Positions 23,486 through 33,765 of a stretch of DNA of 64,000 nucleotides are shown piece by piece. Source of the stretch: Arthrobacter sulfonylureivorans. GTDB lineage: Bacteria; Actinomycetota; Actinomycetes; Actinomycetales; Micrococcaceae. Location of the stretch: contig RJAE01000013.1 of NCBI GenBank assembly GCA_004000035.1, positions 61,915 through 125,914 on the forward strand, written 5' to 3'. Each line of letters begins with the position of its first letter. The first letter of the stretch is position 1. Position numbers and translations under genes: made by a program. The notes below the pieces were generated by a model. That model did no database searches, was not told where the DNA came from, and was given only the letters and a program-made list of their open reading frames with translations.

Positions 23486-25053
23486 TGCTGCCCCTTCACC
23501 GGCACGTGCGCCGGGTTGGCCTGGTGCAGCCGCGCCGCCAGCGTCACCGCCCGCAGCGGAGCTGCCGCCTTGTTAACGGTCTCGAGTGCCTCGGCCTCCG
23601 GCTGGGAGTCGGCCACGATCCCGCCTCCGGACTGGACATAGGCGGTGCCGCCGCGCAGCAGCGCGGACCGGATGGCGATGGCCATGTCCATGTCCCCGGC
23701 AAAGTCCAGGTAGCCCACCACGCCGCCGTAGATGCCGCGGCGGTGTGGTTCCAGTTCATCCAGCAGCCGCAGCGCGCGTGGTTTGGGGGCGCCGGAGAGC
23801 GTCCCGGCCGGGAACGTCGCGGCCAGCACGTCGTAGGCGGTCTTGTCCGGAGACAGCCGGCCCACCACGGTGGAGACCAGGTGCATGATGTGGCTGAACT
23901 TTTCCACTTCCATGAACTGCGTGACGTCGACGCTGCCGGGTTCGCAGACCTTGGAGATGTCGTTGCGGGCCAGGTCGACCAGCATCAGGTGCTCGGCGCG
24001 TTCCTTCTTATCCGCCAACAGTTCCTCGGCCAGTTCCTTGTCATGTTCCACGCTGTGCCCGCGCGGCCGCGATCCGGCGATCGGGTGCGTGATGACTTCG
24101 TCGCCGGTCACGGTGACCAGCGCTTCCGGAGAGGACCCCACGATCGAGTAGCCCACGCCGTCGGAGTCTTCCAGGCTGAATAGGTACATGTAGGGGCTGG
24201 GGTTGAGGTGACGCAGCACCCGGTAGACGTCCAGCGCCGAGGCCGAGCAGTCGGCCTCGAACCGGCGGGAGATCACTACCTGAAACACTTCGCCGTCGAC
24301 AATTGCTTCCTTGCCGCGGTCCACGGCTGCCAGATACTTATCGCGGGCCCAGCGGTGGGTCACGCTGTTCATCAGGTCATCGGTCGCCAGCGCGGAGTCT
24401 TCCAGCACGGACACCTGCTGCGCCAGCGGCTCGGCCAGCTGGGCCAGCATGTGCTTGGCCCGCTTGACCGCGTCCAGCCATGCCTCGTCGACGCGCTCGT
24501 CGCGGTTGTCGAAGTTGATCGCATTCGCAATCAGCGTGACCGTGCCTTCGGCGTTGTCATGCACGGCCAAATCGGTGACCAGATTCATGGCCAGTTCGGG
24601 CAGGTTCAGATCGTCCTCCGGCGGAGAGGTCAGCTTTTCCCAGTGGCGCACGGCTTCCCAGCCGACGAAGCCGACCAGCCCGGAGGTCAGCGGCGGCAGC
24701 GCTTCGAAGCGTTCGGTGCGCAACGCTTCCACCGTTGCCCGCAGCGCCTCCACCGGGTTGCCATCCCGCGGCACGCCCACCGGCGGCTCGCCCAGCCAGT
24801 GCGCCTGCCCGTCCTTGGTGGTCAGCGTCGCACGTGAATGGGCCCCAATAAACGAATAGCGCGACCAGACGCCGCCCACGGCGGCGGATTCCAGCAGGAA
24901 GGTGCCCGGCCGCTCGGCCGCAAGTTTGCGGTAGATCGAAATCGGGGTCTGGTCATCGGCGAGCACCTTGACGGACACCGGGATCACCCGTCGGTCCCGC
25001 GCCAAGGTGCGGAATTCCTCCAGGCTGGGGCTGATGACTCCGAGGTCCTGCAT
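23482..25053 (-). CDS. trpE: Anthranilate synthase component I
   Basis: A 523-residue chorismate-using enzyme, the first step to tryptophan. The N-terminal domain includes LLESAAVGGVWSRYSFIG, part of the tryptophan feedback site. The C-terminal chorismate-binding domain has SPEALV, HPIAGSRPRG, LVDLARNDI and GTLSGAPKPRA. It is not fused to a glutaminase, so TrpG must be encoded elsewhere. It starts 65 bp after hisI on the same strand. I see no leader peptide rich in Trp codons in that gap, so classic attenuation is unlikely. Confidence 0.96.
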   Translation of the reverse strand: MQDLGVISPSLEEFRTLARDRRVIPVSVKVLADDQTPISIYRKLAAERPGTFLLESAAVGGVWSRYSFIGAHSRATLTTKDGQAHWLGEPPVGVPRDGNPVEALRATVEALRTERFEALPPLTSGLVGFVGWEAVRHWEKLTSPPEDDLNLPELAMNLVTDLAVHDNAEGTVTLIANAINFDNRDERVDEAWLDAVKRAKHMLAQLAEPLAQQVSVLEDSALATDDLMNSVTHRWARDKYLAAVDRGKEAIVDGEVFQVVISRRFEADCSASALDVYRVLRHLNPSPYMYLFSLEDSDGVGYSIVGSSPEALVTVTGDEVITHPIAGSRPRGHSVEHDKELAEELLADKKERAEHLMLVDLARNDISKVCEPGSVDVTQFMEVEKFSHIMHLVSTVVGRLSPDKTAYDVLAATFPAGTLSGAPKPRALRLLDELEPHRRGIYGGVVGYLDFAGDMDMAIAIRSALLRGGTAYVQSGGGIVADSQPEAEALETVNKAAAPLRAVTLAARLHQANPAHVPVKGQQ

Positions 25054-25118
25054 GCGTTATCCGTCTTTCGCTTCAGTCGCTGATCAAGCTGGGGTTGGGG
25101 AAAGGTGCGGGCAGCTTC

Positions 25119-25556
25119 TTAGCTGTCCAGCGCTGGTCTGTCGTCCGACGCCGGACGGTGGCCGGCAACAGCACCAAGGTCGCGGCCGTCAAAGCAGGTG
25201 CGGGTGCCGGTGTGGCAGGCCGCCCCCACTTGGTCCACCCGGACCAGCAGGGCATCGCCGTCGCAGTCCAGGGCCACCGACTTCACGAACTGCACGTGCC
25301 CGGAAGTATCACCCTTGCGCCAGTATTCCTGCCGCGAGCGTGAGTAGAACGTCACGCGGCCGCTGGTTAACGTGCGGTGCAGAGCCTCATCGTCCATCCA
25401 GCCGAGCATCAGCACCTCGCCCGAATCGAACTGCTGGACCACCGCGGCCACCAGGCCGGCGGAGTCGCGCTTAAGCCGCTGGGCGACGGCAGGTTCGAGG
25501 GCCGCCGGACCCGCGGCGGGCGGCATAGCATTCGGGGATTCAGGCTGGGAAGACAT
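25119..25556 (-). CDS. hisI: Phosphoribosyl-AMP cyclohydrolase
   Basis: A 145-residue histidine enzyme opening the adenine ring of phosphoribosyl-AMP. Conserved blocks are [12 protein letters not shown], the zinc/magnesium site [13 protein letters not shown] and [12 protein letters not shown]. It is detached from the his genes at 26-28 kb by a plus-strand gene and leads into trpE. The ATG at 25556 has no clear ribosome site. A TAGACT hexamer ends 7 nt upstream, suggesting a leaderless transcript. Confidence 0.95.
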   Translation of the reverse strand: MSSQPESPNAMPPAAGPAALEPAVAQRLKRDSAGLVAAVVQQFDSGEVLMLGWMDDEALHRTLTSGRVTFYSRSRQEYWRKGDTSGHVQFVKSVALDCDGDALLVRVDQVGAACHTGTRTCFDGRDLGAVAGHRPASDDRPALDS

Positions 25557-25665
25557 CCCTACAAGTCTAGTGCCAAGTCCCGGTGGCCCCTGCCCGCGCC
25601 AGGACGGCCTGGAGGGACAGGATTTGCGGCCCGAAACCGGCGGCTTCGTGCTAGGTTCAGAAGTG

Positions 25666-26310
25666 ATGCATTACGTAAATCCGTCCCGTGAAGTCCTGGC
25701 CGAGACCTTGCTGGCTGCCGGGCCGGATTCGCCCACCCTGTGCGCGGGATGGAAAACGGCGGAACTGGCCGCACACCTGTATATCCGTGAACACCGGATG
25801 GCTGCCGCACTCGGCCTGGCCTTTAAGCCGCTCGCCAAGGTTTCCGACGACGCCACCAGGAAGACGGCGGACAAGGCCCGGGCAACAGCTGGCTACGCCA
25901 AACTGGTGGAAGCCTTCCGCGCCGGGCCGCCGGCCATGTCGCCGCTCAAAGTCCCGGCCGTGGACAACGTGGCCAACCTGGTGGAATTTTTCGTCCATAC
26001 CGAGGACGTGCGCCGCGCCACCGACCGCTGGGCGCCGCGCGCCCTGGACGAGGATTATTCATCGGCACTCTGGGACGACCTGGTCAAGCGTGCCGCGCTG
26101 TTGTACCGGGGCGTGGATCTGGGCATTGTACTGGTGCGTCCGGACGGACCGCGGCACGTGGCCAAGCGCGCGCCGGTTTCGGTGGCCATCGTCGGAGAGC
26201 CGAGCGAACTGCTGATGCATGCCTTCGGCCGCACCAAGCACGCCCTGGTCACCTTTGAGGGCCAGCCCGATGCGTTGGCCCTGCTGGAGAGCGCCGAAAT
26301 CGGCCTCTAA
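25666..26310 (+). CDS. TIGR03085-type metal-binding protein (DinB/maleylpyruvate isomerase N-terminal fold)
   Basis: A 214-residue protein. The first half resembles the DinB-like four-helix metal-binding fold of mycothiol-dependent maleylpyruvate isomerases: [20 protein letters not shown], and a later histidine in [13 protein letters not shown]. The substrate is unknown. The ATG at 25666 was chosen because the frame upstream lies in intergenic DNA. A TAGGTT hexamer 8 nt before it suggests a near-leaderless mRNA. It is the only plus-strand gene in the his/trp block. Confidence 0.75.
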   Translation: MHYVNPSREVLAETLLAAGPDSPTLCAGWKTAELAAHLYIREHRMAAALGLAFKPLAKVSDDATRKTADKARATAGYAKLVEAFRAGPPAMSPLKVPAVDNVANLVEFFVHTEDVRRATDRWAPRALDEDYSSALWDDLVKRAALLYRGVDLGIVLVRPDGPRHVAKRAPVSVAIVGEPSELLMHAFGRTKHALVTFEGQPDALALLESAEIGL

Positions 26311-26327
26311 GACTAAGCGGATAAGTC

Positions 26328-27098
26328 TCAGCGGACCGGGTAGCCCGCGTCCCGGATGGCCTGCTTGACCTGGGCAATCGCGTCGTCGGGGCCAAAGTGG
26401 AACACCGAGGCGGCCAGCACGGCGTCGGCTCCGGCGGCCACGGCCGGCGGGAAATGCTCCGGCTTGCCGGCGCCGCCCGAAGCGATCAGCGGAACTTTCA
26501 CCGCGGCGCGGACGGCGCGGATCATTTCCAGGTCGAACCCGTCCTTGGTGCCGTCGGCGTCGATCGAGTTGAGCAGCAACTCCCCCACGCCGCGCTCCGC
26601 TGCTTCCTTCGCCCACTGCACCGCGTCGATCCCGGTGCCCCTGCGGCCGCCGTGTGTGGTGACTTCGAACCCGGAGGCTACCGAGGGGTTGTCGGTGCGG
26701 CGGGCATCAAGCGAGAGCACCAGCACCTGGGAGCCAAAATGGCGGGTGATTTCGTCAATCACGTCGGGCCGGGCCACCGCGGCGGTATTGATCGCGGCCT
26801 TGTCGGCTCCGTACCGCAGCAGCTTGTCCACGTCGGCGACTTCCCGCACGCCGCCGCCCACGGTCAGCGGGATGAAGACTTCCTCGGCGGTGCGGGCCAC
26901 GACGTCGAACGTCGTCTCGCGGTTGCCGGAGGAAGCGGTGACGTCCAGGAACGTCAGCTCGTCGGCGCCGGCACGGTCGTACCGGTGTGCCAGTTCCACC
27001 GGATCACCGGCGTCGCGCAGGCCTTCGAAATTAACTCCCTTGACCACACGTCCGGCGTCGACGTCGAGGCAGGGGATCACGCGGATGGCAACAGTCAT
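26328..27098 (-). CDS. hisF: Imidazole glycerol phosphate synthase cyclase subunit
   Basis: A 256-residue (beta/alpha)8 barrel that forms imidazole glycerol phosphate and AICAR with ammonia from HisH. It starts [19 protein letters not shown] with the catalytic Asp. Other blocks are [23 protein letters not shown] and the second Asp in [13 protein letters not shown]. It follows hisG by 17 bp. hisH and hisA are not present in the window. Confidence 0.97.
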   Translation of the reverse strand: MTVAIRVIPCLDVDAGRVVKGVNFEGLRDAGDPVELAHRYDRAGADELTFLDVTASSGNRETTFDVVARTAEEVFIPLTVGGGVREVADVDKLLRYGADKAAINTAAVARPDVIDEITRHFGSQVLVLSLDARRTDNPSVASGFEVTTHGGRRGTGIDAVQWAKEAAERGVGELLLNSIDADGTKDGFDLEMIRAVRAAVKVPLIASGGAGKPEHFPPAVAAGADAVLAASVFHFGPDDAIAQVKQAIRDAGYPVR

Positions 27099-27115
27099 GG
27101 CTTACTCCGGAGCAA

Positions 27116-27961
27116 TCAGATGCGGCAGGCGTGGATGGTGCTGACCAGAATGGCCCGGGCGCCGAGATCATAGAGCTCGTCCATGATCCGGTTGGTCTGG
27201 GTCCGGCGGACCATGGACCGCACGGCCACCCAGCCGGTGTCGCGCAGCGGCGAGACCGTGGGCGATTCCAGGCCGGGGGTCAGCGTCGCGGCGGCATCCA
27301 CCAGGTCCTTGCGGATGTCGTAGTCCATCATCACGTATTCGCGGGCCACAATGACGCCGCGGAGCCGGCGCATCAGCACGTCCAGTCCGGGCGGAGGGTT
27401 CTCGCCGGAGCGGCCAATCAGCACGGCCTCGGATTTCAGGATGGGGTCGCCGAAGATCTCCATGCCTGCGGCGCGCAGGGTGTTGCCGGTTTCCACAACA
27501 TCGGCGATGGCATCGGCAACGCCCAGGCGAACGGAGGATTCAACCGCTCCGTCCAATCGGACCACGGAGGCTTCGATGCCGCGCTCGGACAGGTAGCTGC
27601 GCAGCAGCCCGTCGTAGCTGGTGGCCAGGCGCTTGCCGTTCAGTTGCTCGGCGCGGGAGAACTCCCCCACCGGGCCGGCGAAGCGGAACGTGGAGGTCCC
27701 GAACCCGAGGTTCATCAGCTCCACGGCTTCCACTTGGGCATCCAGGAACAGGTCGCGGCCGGTGATGCCGACGTCCAGGGTGCCGGACCCCACATACACG
27801 GCGATGTCGCGAGGACGCAGGAAAAAGAACTCAATATCGTTGTCCGGGTCGGTCATGACCAGTTCGCGGGTGTCGCGGCGCTGGCGGTAACCGGCTTCCC
27901 CCAGCATGGCGGAGGCGGCCTCGGACAGGGATCCCTTGTTGGGAACAGCTACACGGATCAT
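27116..27961 (-). CDS. hisG: ATP phosphoribosyltransferase (long form)
   Basis: A 281-residue enzyme for the first step of histidine synthesis. It starts IRVAVPNKGSLSEAA, with DVGITGRDLFLD in the middle and the phosphate-binding region DAIADVVETGNTLRAAGM. The C-terminal 75 residues form the ACT-like domain that binds histidine for feedback control in long-form HisG. I used the ATG at 27961 because an extra 15-residue upstream extension is not family-like. Confidence 0.96.
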   Translation of the reverse strand: MIRVAVPNKGSLSEAASAMLGEAGYRQRRDTRELVMTDPDNDIEFFFLRPRDIAVYVGSGTLDVGITGRDLFLDAQVEAVELMNLGFGTSTFRFAGPVGEFSRAEQLNGKRLATSYDGLLRSYLSERGIEASVVRLDGAVESSVRLGVADAIADVVETGNTLRAAGMEIFGDPILKSEAVLIGRSGENPPPGLDVLMRRLRGVIVAREYVMMDYDIRKDLVDAAATLTPGLESPTVSPLRDTGWVAVRSMVRRTQTNRIMDELYDLGARAILVSTIHACRI

Positions 27962-28057
27962 GTGAAAGTCTTTCTGGAATCGGCTCGGCCGCAGCGCGGC
28001 CTTCAAGGATGGATTCGGCCTGGGTCCGGGCGGGGCGCCGACGAGGGCGGCGTCCCG

Positions 28058-28321
28058 CTACAGATGCTTGTAGACGTCCTCCAGCTGCAGTCCCTTGGCG
28101 ATCATCAGGACCTGCAGGTGGTACAGCAGCTGGGAGATTTCCTCGGCGGCGGCTTCGTCGGATTCGTATTCGGCTGCCATCCACACTTCGGCGGCCTCTT
28201 CGACGACCTTTTTTCCGATCCCGTGGATGCCGGAATCCAGCTCGGCTACCGTACGGGAGCCCTCCGGGCGCTGCTGCGCCTTATCGCTCAGTTCCGCAAA
28301 CAGGGATTCGAAGGATTTCAC
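28058..28321 (-). CDS. hisE: Phosphoribosyl-ATP pyrophosphatase
   Basis: An 87-residue all-alpha pyrophosphohydrolase converting PR-ATP to PR-AMP. The MazG-like core carries the metal-binding glutamates in [20 protein letters not shown], followed by [15 protein letters not shown]. It starts with GTG at 28321. TAGGCT ends 7 nt before it with no ribosome site, so this looks like a leaderless start of the hisE-hisG-hisF unit independent of the upstream rib genes. Confidence 0.95.
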   Translation of the reverse strand: MKSFESLFAELSDKAQQRPEGSRTVAELDSGIHGIGKKVVEEAAEVWMAAEYESDEAAAEEISQLLYHLQVLMIAKGLQLEDVYKHL

Positions 28322-28328
28322 GCCCTTT

Positions 28329-28359
28329 AGCCTACGTCAGGAGCGCGGGACGGCGACAA
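28329..28359 (-). promoter_or_regulatory. Probable leaderless promoter of hisEGF
   Basis: On the minus strand, -10-like TAGGCT (28329-28334) lies 7 nt before the hisE GTG. The best -35-like hexamer, TTGTCG (28354-28359), is 19 bp away, a little far. Confidence 0.45.
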
Positions 28360-28421
28360 ACCGCCGTCCCCATTGTGACGAACCCCTCCGGCACGCCGGG
28401 CCGCCCGCTCAAAGTTCCCGC

Positions 28422-29602
<1,181 letters not shown>

Positions 29603-29613
<11 letters not shown>

Positions 29614-30277
29614 GGTGCTCCGCCTTCGAGAGGGACGTCCGGGCCGTTGCCGCGGACAGGTAGTTCGCGAGGTCCTCAATCGAGACCAGCGGACAGTTGT
29701 GCTCGTCGGCGAATGCCCGCAGGGCCGGCAGCCGCATCATGTCTCCCTCGTCATGCACCAGCTCGGCGATGACACCGACCGGCGCCCGCCCGCCCAGGCG
29801 GCACAGGTCCACGGCCGCCTCGGTGTGGCCGCGCCGCGCCAGCACTCCGCCGTCGACCGCGCGCAGGGGAAAGACATGGCCGGGCCGGGTCAAGTCCGCG
29901 GCGGTGCTGTCCGCCGCAGCGAGCACCGACGCGGTGCGTGCGCGGTCCGCGGAACTAATCCCGGTGGTCACGCCGGCGGCGGCATCGCAGGACACCGTGT
30001 AGGCCGTGCCCTTGGCGTCCTGGTTGACCTCGACCATCGGCGGCAGCCCGAGTTCGTCGGCGCGGGCCGCCGCGAGCGGCACGCAGATGACACCCGACGT
30101 GTAGCGGATGGTCCAGCCCATCAGCTCCGGGGTGGCGGCGTCTGCGGCGAAGATGATGTCCCCTTCGTTTTCCCGGTCCTCGTCATCAACAACCACGACG
30201 GCGCGGCCCGCGGCGATCGCCGCCACGGCTGCTTCGATGGTGTCCAGCGCGATCCGCGGCTCCACCGCGGCGCTCAT
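29603..30277 (-). CDS. ribB: 3,4-dihydroxy-2-butanone-4-phosphate synthase
   Basis: A 224-residue enzyme making the four-carbon unit of lumazine from ribulose 5-phosphate. The active-site acidic loop [19 protein letters not shown] is intact. [12 protein letters not shown] and the metal-binding stretch [16 protein letters not shown] are also present. The start overlaps the ribE stop by 4 bp. Confidence 0.95.
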
Positions 30278-30900
30278 GAGCGGGCTCCCGGGGTAAAGGC
30301 CAGCAGCCGCTCGGCGTACTTGGCCAGGACATCCACTTCCAGGTTCACCGTGTCGCCGGGCTGTTTGGCGCCCAGTCCGGTGTCGGCCAGCGTGGTGGGA
30401 ATCAGGCCGACTTCGAAGAACTGCGTCTCCGCGGCGGCATCGCTGACCGAGGTGACCGTCAGCGAGACGCCGTCGACGGCGATGGACCCTTTCTCCGCGA
30501 TGTAGCGGGCCAGCTCCAGCGGAACGGTGAAGCGCAGCCGTTCCCAGTCGCCCAGGTCCTCGCGTTCAGCCAGCGCGCCCACCCCGTCCACATGACCTTG
30601 GACCACGTGGCCGTCCAACCGCCCGCCGGCCGGCACGCAGCGTTCCAGGTTGACGGTCTGCCCCGGCTGGAGCGAGCCGGTGGTGGTGCGGGTCAGCGTC
30701 TCGCCCATCACGTCCACGCTGACCCGGCTGCCATCCAGGGCAACGGCCGTGAGGCACACGCCGTTGACGGCGATCGACCCGCCGAGCCCGAGGCCGGGTG
30801 CCGTCCGGGGCGCGGTGAAGGTCAGCACGGCGCTGTCGGTGGCTGGACTCAGGTCCAGCGATTCAACCCGCCCTTGTTCGGCGATGATTCCGGTAAACAT
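30274..30900 (-). CDS. ribE: Riboflavin synthase alpha subunit
   Basis: A 208-residue enzyme dismutating two lumazines to riboflavin. It begins [12 protein letters not shown] and has two lumazine-binding repeats, marked by [15 protein letters not shown] in the first and [16 protein letters not shown] in the second. It begins directly after the ribD stop (30901), and its own stop overlaps the ribB start. Confidence 0.96.
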   Translation of the reverse strand: MFTGIIAEQGRVESLDLSPATDSAVLTFTAPRTAPGLGLGGSIAVNGVCLTAVALDGSRVSVDVMGETLTRTTTGSLQPGQTVNLERCVPAGGRLDGHVVQGHVDGVGALAEREDLGDWERLRFTVPLELARYIAEKGSIAVDGVSLTVTSVSDAAAETQFFEVGLIPTTLADTGLGAKQPGDTVNLEVDVLAKYAERLLAFTPGARS

Positions 30901-31989
30901 TCACTTGCCTTTCTGGGTGCCGCGGAACGGCAGAGGTTCAAGGTGCAGGCGCAGGTCAGCGCCCAGGGTGCGGGCACTGCCGCCGGCGCTATCCCAGCGC
31001 CACCGGCCTGCCTCGGCCAGTGTGCCGATGCCGAGATCGGACACCGCGCGGGTGCCGGCACCGAGCATCAGCGGCGCCAAATAGAGGACCAGTTCATCGA
31101 TCAGGTCAGCGCTCAGGAAGGCCGAGGCGATGGTGGCTCCGCCTTCGACCATGGCGTGGCCGACGCCACGCCCGGCCAGTTCGGCCAACACTTCGGCGGG
31201 ATCATGCGTGGCCAGTTGCAGGAAACGGCCATCGGTGCCGCGGACTGCCGCGTCTGCGGGCACCTTCCGGCGCCCCATCACTACGCGCAGCGGCTGGCCG
31301 GGCGTCTCGGCCCCGGCCCGGTCCCGGGCGGTCAGCCGGGGGTTGTCCGCGGCGATGGTTCCGTTCCCGGCGATGATCGCATCCGCGCGGGAGCGGATGC
31401 CGTGGCTGTCGGCCCGGGCTTCCTCCCCGGTGATCCATTGGCTGGTGCCGTCTGCTGCAGCGATCAGCCCGTCCACGCTCTGCGCGATGTGCAGCGTGGT
31501 GAACGGTCGGACTTCGCGCCGGGCCTGGAACCAGCGGTGGTTCAGTTCCTGGGCCTGCTGCGGCATCAGGCCGGTGCGCACGGCGACGCCGGCTGCGGCC
31601 AGCCGCTGCGCTCCGCCGGCCGCCTGGTCGGTGGGGTCGGCCGCAGCGTAAACCAGCGAGCCGATGCCGGCCTCCAGGATGGCGCCCGAGCAGGGGCCGG
31701 TCCGGCCGCGGTGATTGCACGGCTCCAGGGTCACCAGCATGGTGCAGTCCGCCAGCTCCGCTTCGCGGCCTGACGGCACGTTGGCCAGCGCATCCACTTC
31801 GGCGTGCGGCGTGCCCGCTCCCCGGTGGTATCCGGTGCTGACCACCTCGCCGCGCGGATCGATGATCACCGCACCCACCAAGGGATTCGCGCCGCGAACC
31901 CCCTGCCCGGCGGCCTGGAGCGCCAGCTCCATGGCGCGCTGCTCCGCCGTCGAAAATTGCTGGCTGATGCCAAGGGCAGGCTGGCTCAT
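30901..31989 (-). CDS. ribD: Bifunctional riboflavin deaminase/reductase
   Basis: A 362-residue two-domain enzyme. The N-terminal deaminase has the zinc motif GTPHAEVDALANV with LEPCNHRGRTGPC. The C-terminal half is the DHFR-like reductase (VRPFTTLHIAQSVDG, then TTIASAFLSADLIDELVLYLAP-type core). I begin at the ATG at 31989, which overlaps the transporter stop by 4 bp. Earlier in-frame codons are inside the transporter gene. Confidence 0.94.
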   Translation of the reverse strand: MSQPALGISQQFSTAEQRAMELALQAAGQGVRGANPLVGAVIIDPRGEVVSTGYHRGAGTPHAEVDALANVPSGREAELADCTMLVTLEPCNHRGRTGPCSGAILEAGIGSLVYAAADPTDQAAGGAQRLAAAGVAVRTGLMPQQAQELNHRWFQARREVRPFTTLHIAQSVDGLIAAADGTSQWITGEEARADSHGIRSRADAIIAGNGTIAADNPRLTARDRAGAETPGQPLRVVMGRRKVPADAAVRGTDGRFLQLATHDPAEVLAELAGRGVGHAMVEGGATIASAFLSADLIDELVLYLAPLMLGAGTRAVSDLGIGTLAEAGRWRWDSAGGSARTLGADLRLHLEPLPFRGTQKGK

Positions 31990-32711
31990 GGCACACGCAC
32001 CGGCTCGTCGCCGCCGGCCTGGGCCGGCTGCCCGATCCGCGGATCGGGGTGCAGCGTCTGCACCTCGGGCTTGGCCAGTGCATTGGCCCGCCACCAGACG
32101 AAGAATCCAACCAGGGTGAAGCCGCCGTAGAAGAGGTACATGAAGGCGCTGGCGTAGTAGCCGGCGCTGAACAGCAGCGGCACGCCCACAATGTCCACCG
32201 CAACCCAGATCAGCCAGAATTCGACCCAGCCGCGGGCCATGCCGTAGGTGGCCAGCAGTGAACCGACGAAGGTCCAGGCGTCGGCCCACACCGGCTCGTA
32301 GGAACCCAAGGCAGCGAAGACCGGGGTCAGGGCGACAGTGCCCAAGAGCAGCGCCGCGACCAGGCCCACACGCGCCTTGGCGCCGGCCCACTGCGGGGTG
32401 ATGGCGCTGCCGGTGCCGTTGCGTGCGGCGCGCCAGCGGTTCCAGCCGTACACGGCCACCGCGATGAACATGATCTGCCGGCCTGCCTGTCCCAGCAGGT
32501 TGGCCGTGCTGGCGGAGCCGAACAGCGAGCCGAGGAAGACCGTCAGCAGCAGCAGGTTGCCGATGATGCCCACCGGCCAAGCCCATACTTTTCGGCGCAT
32601 GCCGCCGAGGGCGCTGAGGAGTCCAAAAATGTTTCCCAGAACTTCGCGCAGCAGCAGTGAGCTGCCGGCAACGGGAATCTGAGCTTCAAAGAGCCACCGC
32701 AGAAAATCCAT
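31986..32711 (-). CDS. ribM: PnuC-family transporter, probably the riboflavin importer RibM
   Basis: A 241-residue membrane protein with about seven helices of the PnuC family (IFGLLSALGGMRRKVWAWPVG, GQAGRQIMFIAVAVYGWNRW, WLIWVAVDIVGVPLLF-like segments). Most PnuC proteins import nicotinamide riboside. Members placed behind an FMN riboswitch, at the head of rib genes in actinobacteria, import riboflavin. Here it is the first gene after that riboswitch and overlaps ribD, so I favour riboflavin. The specificity is inferred from context. Confidence 0.8.
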   Translation of the reverse strand: MDFLRWLFEAQIPVAGSSLLLREVLGNIFGLLSALGGMRRKVWAWPVGIIGNLLLLTVFLGSLFGSASTANLLGQAGRQIMFIAVAVYGWNRWRAARNGTGSAITPQWAGAKARVGLVAALLLGTVALTPVFAALGSYEPVWADAWTFVGSLLATYGMARGWVEFWLIWVAVDIVGVPLLFSAGYYASAFMYLFYGGFTLVGFFVWWRANALAKPEVQTLHPDPRIGQPAQAGGDEPVRVP

Positions 32712-32729
32712 GCCGTTCCTTTCGAGCCG

Positions 32730-32822
32730 CGGCGGCTCCGGGGGAACGACAGTGCGGTAGGTCCGGGCACCCGGGCTTAAACGGTCAGTGACCGTACCCG
32801 GTGGCCCATTGCTGCCACCTGT
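32730..32822 (-). promoter_or_regulatory. Possible FMN riboswitch expression platform
   Basis: Between aptamer and ribM the minus strand can form GGGCCACCGGG...CCCGGGTGCCC, enclosing a perfect inner stem ACGGTCA/TGACCGT. The T-run after it is weak, so it may act on translation initiation rather than as a classic terminator. Confidence 0.4.
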
Positions 32823-32965
32823 ACGTGCTTCTCCCATCCAGACTTTAACTGTCGGTACCGGAATTCCACCGGTTCAACCGTGGCCTCGGGTTCCGGGTGG
32901 AACCTTCGGCAACGGGTCGCGGACTATAACCGCCGGTTCGGACTTACACCGACCCCGGAGCACGT
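32823..32965 (-). ncRNA. FMN riboswitch (RFN element)
   Basis: Read on the minus strand, the conserved RFN blocks occur in order: GGGGTCGGTGTAAGTCCG, AACCGGCGGTTATAGTCCGC, GGTTGAACCGGTGGAATTCC and GACAGTTAAAGTCTGGATGG. The closing P1 helix is ACGTGCT with AGCACGT. FMN binding shuts off the downstream genes. The element sits about 110 nt before the ribM start and so should control ribM-ribD-ribE-ribB-ribA-ribH. Confidence 0.97.
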
Positions 32966-33037
32966 TGTGTTTGCGTAACTATGCTCTCATAACTGTTGCA
33001 AGGGTTCCCGCATTCCCGTCACATCGTGTAACAGCGC

Positions 33038-33697
33038 TCACAGCACCTTGGCAGCGGCCCGCAGCGAGGCGATCGCTTGCTCAGGATCCGTCTGGCCGTA
33101 GACGGCGGAGCCGGCAACAAATACCGTGGCACCGGCCTCGGCTGCCCGCACAATCGTCTCTTCGGTGACGCCACCGTCCACCTGGATGGCCACCGGCAGC
33201 CCGGATCCGGCCACCGCGTTCGCCGCCTTGCGGATCTTGGGCAGCGTCACATCCAAAAACGCCTGGCCGCCGAAGCCCGGTTCAACGGTCATGATCAGCA
33301 GCAGGTCCATCTCGGGCAGCAGATCGAGATACGGCTCGACGGCGGTGGCCGGCTTGAGTGCCATGCCCGCCTTGGCTCCATGGAACCTCAGTTCCCGGGC
33401 CAGCCGTACCGGCGCCTTCGCCGCTTCCACATGGAAAGTCACCGATTCGATGCCGGCCTCGGCATAGGCCGGTGCCCACTGGTCGGGATCGGAAATCATC
33501 AGGTGCGCGTCCAAGGGCAGGCTGCTGACTTCCTGGATCCGCTGCACCACCGGCAGTCCGATGGTCAGGTTAGGCACGAAATGGTTGTCCATCACATCCA
33601 CATGCACCGCATCGGCGGTACTGATGCGCTGCAGTTCGGCTTCGAGGTTGACGAAATCAGCCGAGAGGATGCTGGGGTTGATGCAGCAATGTGCCAT
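33038..33697 (-). CDS. rpe: Ribulose-phosphate 3-epimerase
   Basis: A 219-residue TIM barrel interconverting ribulose and xylulose 5-phosphate. It starts [17 protein letters not shown] and includes [17 protein letters not shown] (metal His/Asp), [22 protein letters not shown] and [11 protein letters not shown]. The ATG at 33697 begins directly before the conserved N-terminus. An open frame reaches back into rsmB but is not family-like. It lies 68 bp after rsmB. Confidence 0.95.
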   Translation of the reverse strand: MAHCCINPSILSADFVNLEAELQRISTADAVHVDVMDNHFVPNLTIGLPVVQRIQEVSSLPLDAHLMISDPDQWAPAYAEAGIESVTFHVEAAKAPVRLARELRFHGAKAGMALKPATAVEPYLDLLPEMDLLLIMTVEPGFGGQAFLDVTLPKIRKAANAVAGSGLPVAIQVDGGVTEETIVRAAEAGATVFVAGSAVYGQTDPEQAIASLRAAAKVL

Positions 33698-33765
33698 CGG
33701 ATGCTTACCTGCCTGTCGAGGTGTTGTTGGAGTGGGGGAACCTGTGCGGCTTGATCCGGTGCGGA

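Noticed and set aside
25054-25118. Trp attenuator or T-box before trpE
   Set aside because: The 65-bp gap has no Trp-codon leader, no T-box sequence and no terminator stem.
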